A stretch of 31,970 nt of DNA, taken from the NCBI GenBank assembly GCA_023426365.1, contig JAFAAW010000100.1:1-31970 (forward strand), in the 5' to 3' direction. A program made the position numbers and the translations under genes. Of the stretch, positions 27,191 to 31,970 are shown piece by piece. This DNA is from Pseudomonadota bacterium. GTDB taxonomy: Bacteria > Pseudomonadota > Alphaproteobacteria > Rhodospirillales > Magnetospirillaceae. The number at the start of each line of letters is the position of its first letter. The first letter of the stretch is position 1. The notes under the pieces are model-generated. The model did not search any database. It saw nothing but the letters and a program-made list of their open reading frames with translations, and was not told where the DNA came from.

Positions 27191-28321
27191 TCAGTCGAAA
27201 ATCGTTTCTCCGAAACGGGATTGGATTTCGCGCACCGTATCCATGTTGTCCGCCAGGGCGGCCACGCAGTCGGCATCGAACTTGACGCCCGCCTGACGGC
27301 GCAGCAGGTCCAGCGCCTCCTCGTTGCTCCACGCCGCCTTGTACGGCCGCTCCGAGGTGAGCGCGTCGAACACGTCGGCCACGGCGGCGATGCGCGCCTC
27401 GATGGGAATGGCGTCGCCCGACAGGGCGTAAGGATAGCCCGAGCCGTCCAGCGCCTCGTGGTGATAGGCGACGATGTTGCGCAGCAGGTCGAAATGCGGC
27501 ATCGAGCGCAGTCCGAAATCCTGGATCATTAGATCGACGATCTGGACGCCCTTGTCCACATGGGTCTTCATCACCTCGAATTCCTCGGGCGTCAGCCGCC
27601 CGGGCTTGAGCAGGATGGAATCGGGCACCGACACCTTGCCCACGTCGTGCAGCGGCGCGAACTGGAACACGAACTCGACGAATTCGTCGGAAAGCTGGCG
27701 CCGCTCCGCCAGCTTGGACGCGATCATGCGGGCATAGCGCGCCATGCGGGCCAGATGCGAGCCGGTTTCCTCGTCCCGCGCCGAACTGACCGAGCGGATG
27801 ACCTTTACCGCCGCCTGCATCATCCGCACGGTGTCCAGCTCGCGCATGACGACCATGGCGATCAGGTCCGCATAGGGCCGCAGCCGCGCCAGGACCGGGG
27901 CCACGAAGAAATGAGGCAGGAAGGAATTGAAGAACAGGAAGCCGTAGAACGTGCCCTTGTTCATGATGGGCACGGTGTAGCTGGAGCGATAACCCGACGC
28001 CACCAGCTTGGCCGCGTGTTCCTGGCCCGCCTCGGCCGCCGCCGCCAGATCGTTGATGGTGCGACGGGCGCCGGTCCAGGCCAATTGCTGCAGGCTGGGC
28101 ATGTCGGACAGCCGGGCCACCACGTGTTCCAGCGGCGAATCGCCGTCCGAGGAATGAATGAAGGTCTTGAGAAGATCGGAACTGTCGTCGTAGAGCGCAA
28201 CGGCGATGCGGCTGAGCGCCGCAAGCGAGGCGTCGCCCTTGATCTCGTCGTGCAGACAGATCAGGCGTTCCGCCAACCCCCGTTGCATGAAAGGCAGCGC
28301 CCCCTGTGCTGCGTCCCCCAT
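27191..28321 (-). CDS. GAF-HD-GYP cyclic di-GMP phosphodiesterase, copy B
   Basis: Paralogue of the gene at 25938-27089 with the same layout in 376 residues: GAF-like domain (about 20-155, SSYTVPIMNKGTFYGFLFFN at 114-132) and HD-GYP domain (about 170-376) with SHLARMARYA, FAPLHDVGKVSVPD (His225-Asp226), AYHHEALDGSGYPYAL (GYP at 295-297) and VADVFDAL. The active-site set is complete. The two proteins are about half identical by eye and share a 38-base identical nucleotide block (27561-27598 and 26308-26345), so they are a tandem duplication that has diverged. GGGGGG lies five bases before the ATG at 28321; an upstream in-frame start at 28363 lacks homology. Confidence 0.93.
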   Translation of the reverse strand: MGDAAQGALPFMQRGLAERLICLHDEIKGDASLAALSRIAVALYDDSSDLLKTFIHSSDGDSPLEHVVARLSDMPSLQQLAWTGARRTINDLAAAAEAGQEHAAKLVASGYRSSYTVPIMNKGTFYGFLFFNSFLPHFFVAPVLARLRPYADLIAMVVMRELDTVRMMQAAVKVIRSVSSARDEETGSHLARMARYARMIASKLAERRQLSDEFVEFVFQFAPLHDVGKVSVPDSILLKPGRLTPEEFEVMKTHVDKGVQIVDLMIQDFGLRSMPHFDLLRNIVAYHHEALDGSGYPYALSGDAIPIEARIAAVADVFDALTSERPYKAAWSNEEALDLLRRQAGVKFDADCVAALADNMDTVREIQSRFGETIFD

Positions 28322-28349
28322 GTTACCCCCCTTGATAACCAGGGCACGC

Positions 28350-28379
28350 ACGTTACCAAGCAAATCTCCCGGCGGTCAA
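28350..28379 (-). promoter_or_regulatory. Weak candidate promoter of HD-GYP copy B
   Basis: On the minus strand TTGACC (28379-28374) and TAACGT (28355-28350) are separated by 18 bases. The -35 is good, the -10 poor. Confidence 0.3.
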
Positions 28380-28408
28380 ATCCACAAATTAACTGTGCCA
28401 AATGCAAA

Positions 28409-28435
28409 ACGCCCGGAAGCGTGGCTTCCGGGCGT
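28409..28435 (-). terminator. Rho-independent terminator of the acyl-CoA synthetase
   Basis: A perfect 12-base-pair stem (28409-28420 with 28424-28435) and three-base loop is followed on the minus strand by TTTTGCATTT, 24 bases after the stop codon. Confidence 0.85.
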
Positions 28436-28459
28436 CGCACATCAATGGGATGACAATTA

Positions 28460-30088
28460 TTAGGCGTTAAGCTTCTTCGCCATCTCACGCAACACGAACT
28501 TCTGGATCTTGCCGGTCGAGGTTTTCGGCAGCGCCCCGAAGACCACGGTGCGCGGGCATTTGAAGTGGGCCAGACGCTCGCGGCAGAAGGCGATGACCTC
28601 CTTGTCCGTCACCGCCGAGCCTTCCTTCAGGTTGATGAAGGCGCAAGGCGTTTCGCCCCACTTCTCGTCGGGGCGGGCGACCACGGCGGCCTCGACCACA
28701 TCCGGGTGCTGGTAGAGGACGCCCTCGACCTCGATGGTGGAGATGTTCTCGCCGCCCGAGATGATGATGTCCTTCGAGCGGTCCTTCAGCTCGATATAGC
28801 CGTCGGCGTGCCACACGCCCAGGTCGCCGGTGTGGAACCAGCCGCCCGAGAAGGCCTCGTCGCTGGCCTTGGGGTTCTTGAGGTAGCCCTTCATCACCAC
28901 GTTGCCGCGGAAGAACACCTCGCCCATGGTGGCGCCGTCCTTCGGCACCGGCTCCAAGGTAGTGGGATCGGCGATCATCAGCCCTTCCTGCATGACGTAG
29001 CGCACGCCCTGGCGGGACTTCAGGCGCGCCCGCTCGTCCAGCGGCAGCTCGTCCCATTCTTCATGCCACGAGCACACGGTGGTCGGACCATAAACCTCGG
29101 TCAGGCCGTAGACGTGGGTGATCTTGAAGCCCTGGCTTTCCAGGCGGCCGATCACCGCGGCCGGCGGCGGCGCAGCGGCGGTCATGAACTCGACCGTGTG
29201 CGGCAGCGGCTTGCGATCGGCGTCAGAGGCGTTGATCAGCATGCCCATCACGATGGGGGCGCCGCACAGATGGGTGACCTTGTGTTCAGCGATGGCGGCG
29301 AACATGCTGGCGGCATCGACGCGGCGCAGGCAGACATGGGTGCCGGCCATGGCGGTGATGGTCCACGGGAAGCACCAGCCGTTGCAGTGGAACATGGGCA
29401 GGGTCCACAGATAGACCGGATGGCCGCTCATGCCCCAGGTGACGACGTTGCCGATGGCGTTGATGTAGGCGCCGCGATGGCTGTAGACCACGCCCTTGGG
29501 ATTGCCGGTGGTGCCCGAGGTGTAGTTCAGCGAAATGGCATCCCATTCGTCGGCCGGCCAGCGCCACGCATAATCGGCGTCGCCGGTGGCGAGGAACTGC
29601 TCGTAGGTGCATTCGCCGATCAGTTCGCCGGTCTTGACGGTCGGGTCGTCGATGTCGATGACGATTAGCTTGCGGCCGATCATGCCCAGCGCCTTCTTGA
29701 TCACGCCCGAGAACTCGCGGTCGGTGATCAGCACCTTGGCTTCAGCGTGTTCGAGGATGAAGGCCAGCGCCTCGGCGTCCAGGCGGATGTTCAGCGCATT
29801 CAGCACGGCGCCGATCATGGGCACGCCGAAATGGGCTTCGAAAATCTCGGGGATATTGGGGGCCATCACGGCCACCGTGTCGCCCACGCCGATGCCGCGC
29901 TTGGCAAGCGCCGAGGCCAGTTGACGGCAACGCTTGTAGCTCTCGCCCCAGGTGCGGCGGACGTCGCCATGAATGACCGCGGTGCGGTTGGGATAAACAG
30001 AGGCCGCACGCTCAAGGAACTGCAGGGGAGTCAGGGGAACGAAATTGGCCGCATTCTTTTCAAGGTTCTGTTCGTAAGGATTATACAT
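28460..30088 (-). CDS. AMP-forming acyl-CoA synthetase
   Basis: An adenylate-forming enzyme of the ANL superfamily that would activate a carboxylic acid with ATP and CoA. The 542 residues contain the P-loop YTSGTTGNPKG (189-199), MFHCNGWCFPW, the AMP-binding YGLTEVYGPTT, GWFHTGDLGVWHADGYIEL with the conserved Asp, KDRSKDIIISGGENIS at the hinge, and the catalytic Lys527 in TSTGKIQK. The sequence is typical of medium/long-chain fatty acyl-CoA synthetases and is also close to methylmercaptopropionate-CoA ligases (DmdB type); the substrate cannot be fixed. GGGAGGAAGG gives a strong ribosome-binding site before ATG 30088. It is monocistronic, divergent from the lipid kinase, with a terminator after it. 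Confidence 0.93.
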   Translation of the reverse strand: MYNPYEQNLEKNAANFVPLTPLQFLERAASVYPNRTAVIHGDVRRTWGESYKRCRQLASALAKRGIGVGDTVAVMAPNIPEIFEAHFGVPMIGAVLNALNIRLDAEALAFILEHAEAKVLITDREFSGVIKKALGMIGRKLIVIDIDDPTVKTGELIGECTYEQFLATGDADYAWRWPADEWDAISLNYTSGTTGNPKGVVYSHRGAYINAIGNVVTWGMSGHPVYLWTLPMFHCNGWCFPWTITAMAGTHVCLRRVDAASMFAAIAEHKVTHLCGAPIVMGMLINASDADRKPLPHTVEFMTAAAPPPAAVIGRLESQGFKITHVYGLTEVYGPTTVCSWHEEWDELPLDERARLKSRQGVRYVMQEGLMIADPTTLEPVPKDGATMGEVFFRGNVVMKGYLKNPKASDEAFSGGWFHTGDLGVWHADGYIELKDRSKDIIISGGENISTIEVEGVLYQHPDVVEAAVVARPDEKWGETPCAFINLKEGSAVTDKEVIAFCRERLAHFKCPRTVVFGALPKTSTGKIQKFVLREMAKKLNA

Positions 30089-30203
30089 TTGCGCCTTCCT
30101 CCCTTGGGCGATTTCAGCCTTGCCGCCCTCTCCCCCTGATGGAGCAAGACGACGGCCAGAGCATGCGTGGGTCCGAGAACTTTTTCAATATGGCCTAGCA
30201 CGT

Positions 30204-30222
30204 GTTCTACGGTTGACAGAAC
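30204..30222. promoter_or_regulatory. Inverted repeat overlapping a TTGACA -35 element
   Basis: GTTCT (30204-30208) and AGAAC (30218-30222) form a 5-base inverted repeat with a nine-base spacer that covers TTGACA (30213-30218). With TGTCAT (30237-30242) 18 bases downstream, this would be a plus-strand promoter for the lipid kinase, and the repeat a possible operator in the intergenic region shared with the acyl-CoA synthetase. Confidence 0.35.
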
Positions 30223-30247
30223 GGCTGATCGGCGCATGTCATTCGAC

Positions 30248-31171
30248 ATGCGCATCGCCCTAGCCGTAAATCTCTCCGCCGGAACCTTCAACCGCATGGC
30301 GCTGGAGCCGACGGTGGCCGCCATCGCCGAGATCTTCCGGGCGGCCGGCCACGCGGTCGAGGTCTGCATCTGTGGCCGGCGCGACCTTGCCGGCACGCTG
30401 TCCGCCCTGGCCCAGCGCACCGACCTGGACACCGTGGTATGCGGCGGCGGCGACGGCACCATCCTGACCGCCATCCTGGCCGGGCTGGGCCGCGACCGCC
30501 CCTTGGGCATCCTGCCGCTGGGGACCCTGAACCTGCTGGCCCGCGACCTGGGCCTGCCGCTCGATCCCCTGGAGGCGGCCCGCCTGCTGGCGCACAGCCA
30601 TGCCGCCAGCATCGACCTGGCCGAGGTCAACGGCCTGCCCTTCGCCATCTGGGCGTCGCTGGGCATGCATCCGTGGATCGTGCGGCGGCGCGACAAGATG
30701 CAGCGCGGCGGCTATCGCAAATGGCCGGCCTTCGCCCTGGCCGCGCTGCGGGCGTTCCGCCGCTATCCGCTGGTGCGGGTGACCTTGTCGGCCGACGGCC
30801 GGCAAAGGACGTTCAACACCCCGCTGCTGGTGATCTCCAACAATGCCTGGCACGAACAGATGCTGCCCCCCACCCGGGCGGCGCTGGACAGGGGCGAACT
30901 GGTGGTCCATGTGGCCAAGGTCAGCAGCCGGCTGGGGCTGTTATGGCTGGCGCTGCGTGCCCTGGTGGGGGCCTGGAACGCAAGCAGCCTGCTCGACACC
31001 TTCAAGGTTGACGAGGTTCGCGTCATCAGCCGCAAGCGGCGTGTCATGGTCTCGCTGGATGGCGAGGTCACGGTGCTGCGCTCGCCGCTGGTGTTCAAGC
31101 TGCGCCCCGGCGGCCTGAAGGTGCTGATGCCGACCACCACCGACAACGACGCCCGCCCCCAGGAAAGGTGA
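30248..31171 (+). CDS. Diacylglycerol kinase / YegS-family lipid kinase
   Basis: A predicted cytoplasmic lipid kinase (DAGK catalytic domain, NAD-kinase-like fold) of 307 residues. It has the nucleotide-binding VCGGGDGTILTAI and GILPLGTLNLLARDLGLP blocks, followed by the beta-sandwich lipid-binding domain (SIDLAEVNGLPF, NTPLLVISNN, KLRPGGLKVLMP). Substrates in the family include diacylglycerol, phosphatidylglycerol and sphingoid bases; this one is not assignable. Two in-frame ATGs compete: 30236 (311 residues) and 30248. The latter begins MRIALAVNLSAG, where family homology starts. Neither has a ribosome-binding site, and the -10-like TGTCAT ends six bases before 30248. The metallophosphoesterase gene follows after four bases. 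Confidence 0.9.
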   Translation: MRIALAVNLSAGTFNRMALEPTVAAIAEIFRAAGHAVEVCICGRRDLAGTLSALAQRTDLDTVVCGGGDGTILTAILAGLGRDRPLGILPLGTLNLLARDLGLPLDPLEAARLLAHSHAASIDLAEVNGLPFAIWASLGMHPWIVRRRDKMQRGGYRKWPAFALAALRAFRRYPLVRVTLSADGRQRTFNTPLLVISNNAWHEQMLPPTRAALDRGELVVHVAKVSSRLGLLWLALRALVGAWNASSLLDTFKVDEVRVISRKRRVMVSLDGEVTVLRSPLVFKLRPGGLKVLMPTTTDNDARPQER

Positions 31172-31175
31172 CGCC

Positions 31176-31949
31176 GTGCCCGTTCTCGCCCACCTGTCCG
31201 ACCTGCATTTCGGCCGCACCGACGCCGCGGTGGTGACGGCGCTGCTGCACGACCTGGCGCAGCAGAAGCCCGATCTGGTGATCGTCTCGGGCGATCTGAC
31301 CCAGCGGGCGCGGACCTATCAGTTCGCCGAGGCCAGGGCCTTTCTGGACCGCCTGCCCGCCCCGGCCCTGGTGGTGCCGGGCAATCACGATCTGGCACCG
31401 CTGTACCGCCCCCTGAGCCGCCTGTTCCGGCCGCGCGCCCGCTTCGCGCATCACCTGCCCGGCCATTCGGAATGGCCGGTCTATCGCGACGATCGGCTGG
31501 TGGTGGTCGGCCTGGACAGCACCCGTCACCTGCGCTGGAAAAGCGGCAAGCTGCGGTCAGGCCACCTGGATCACATCGAAACGGTACTGGCCAACGCACC
31601 GCCCGAGGCGTGTAAGGTGGCGTTCCTGCACCACCCGCCGGCCACCGCCCTGTCGGGCCATCCGTTCGAGGCGCTGGCCGACCGCGGCATCGATCTGGTC
31701 CTGACCGGCCATGTCCACCGCGCCCATCTGGAACTGATCGCCGGCCACGGCCAGGGCACCTGCATCCTGGTGCAGGCCTCCACCGCCTGTTCCACCCGCC
31801 TGCGCGAGGATGCCAACGGCTATGGCATCATCCGCATCGCCATGCCCGACGTGGCGGTCGAGGTGCGCGGCTGGTCGGGCGAACGCTTCCATCCGGTCCG
31901 CCACCAGACCTACCGCAAGCGCGACGGCCATTGGGCGATGTGCGCCTGA
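31176..31949 (+). CDS. Class III metallophosphoesterase
   Basis: A calcineurin-like phosphoesterase of 257 residues with the complete two-metal motif set: AHLSDLHFG (Asp9, His11), VSGDLTQRA, VPGNHDLAP, FLHHPP and LTGHVHRAHLEL. It resembles the class III cyclic-nucleotide phosphodiesterase (CpdA)/YkuE-type branch; substrates in this branch range from cAMP to phospholipids and nucleotides, so none is assigned. The GTG start at 31176 follows AGGAAAGG by seven bases and lies four bases after the lipid kinase stop, making an evident two-gene operon. The 21 bases after it end in GGAGATG, perhaps the start of another gene. Confidence 0.9.
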   Translation: MPVLAHLSDLHFGRTDAAVVTALLHDLAQQKPDLVIVSGDLTQRARTYQFAEARAFLDRLPAPALVVPGNHDLAPLYRPLSRLFRPRARFAHHLPGHSEWPVYRDDRLVVVGLDSTRHLRWKSGKLRSGHLDHIETVLANAPPEACKVAFLHHPPATALSGHPFEALADRGIDLVLTGHVHRAHLELIAGHGQGTCILVQASTACSTRLREDANGYGIIRIAMPDVAVEVRGWSGERFHPVRHQTYRKRDGHWAMCA

Positions 31950-31970
31950 AGGGCGGCGATCCTGGAGATG

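Noticed and set aside
28390..28408. TGGCAC on the minus strand as a sigma-54 promoter before HD-GYP copy B
   Set aside because: No GC-containing -12 element occurs at the required spacing.

Overview
The window is GC-rich DNA (mostly G or C at third codon positions) from an alphaproteobacterium, most like Magnetospirillum or a close Rhodospirillales relative. The main support is the rpsB-tsf-pyrH-frr-uppS-cdsA-dxr-rseP-bamA-ompH-lpxD-fabZ-lpxA-lpxI-lpxB gene order, LpxI in place of LpxH, a DUF4170 protein, and a 124-residue CULT-domain protein closely resembling the one described from Magnetospirillum gryphiswaldense. The genus is an inference; no 16S or marker search was possible. I see no tRNA, rRNA, insertion sequence, CRISPR array or prophage gene.

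Left part (1-9.2 kb, mostly plus strand): the 3' end of ssb, a perfect-stem terminator, uvrA, an orphan 60-residue gene with its own promoter and terminator, rluE (minus) divergent from a TrmH/SpoU methyltransferase gene, a Pin1-like parvulin, an apparently interrupted small reading frame containing a G11 tract and one in-frame TAG, the CULT (cereblon-like) gene, a tandem-repeat DUF4170 gene (minus), a stand-alone SpoIIE/PP2C phosphatase (minus), and trmFO (plus).

Middle (9.2-24.8 kb, all minus strand): the translation/envelope super-operon. It reads rpsB, tsf, pyrH, frr, uppS, cdsA, dxr, rseP, bamA, ompH/skp, lpxD, fabZ, lpxA, lpxI, lpxB, then gloA and an alpha/beta hydrolase. Many junctions overlap (TGATG, ATGA, 7 and 11 bases), which suggests translational coupling. 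The genes link ribosome function (S2, EF-Ts, RRF) and UMP kinase to undecaprenyl diphosphate, CDP-diacylglycerol and isoprenoid synthesis, outer-membrane protein assembly and lipid A synthesis. Hairpins lie after rpsB and after tsf, and candidate promoters precede rpsB and pyrH.

Right part (25-32 kb): mepA (murein endopeptidase), two tandem paralogous GAF-HD-GYP proteins (cyclic di-GMP phosphodiesterase type) and an AMP-forming acyl-CoA synthetase, all minus. Divergently, a diacylglycerol-kinase-family lipid kinase is followed four bases later by a class III metallophosphoesterase on the plus strand.

No wholly new multi-gene system is evident. The most interesting spot is 5.5-6.8 kb: the bacterial CULT protein with its intact tri-tryptophan pocket, the interrupted G-tract frame just upstream, and the duplicated DUF4170 gene. 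The tandem HD-GYP pair and the probably leaderless lipid kinase are next.
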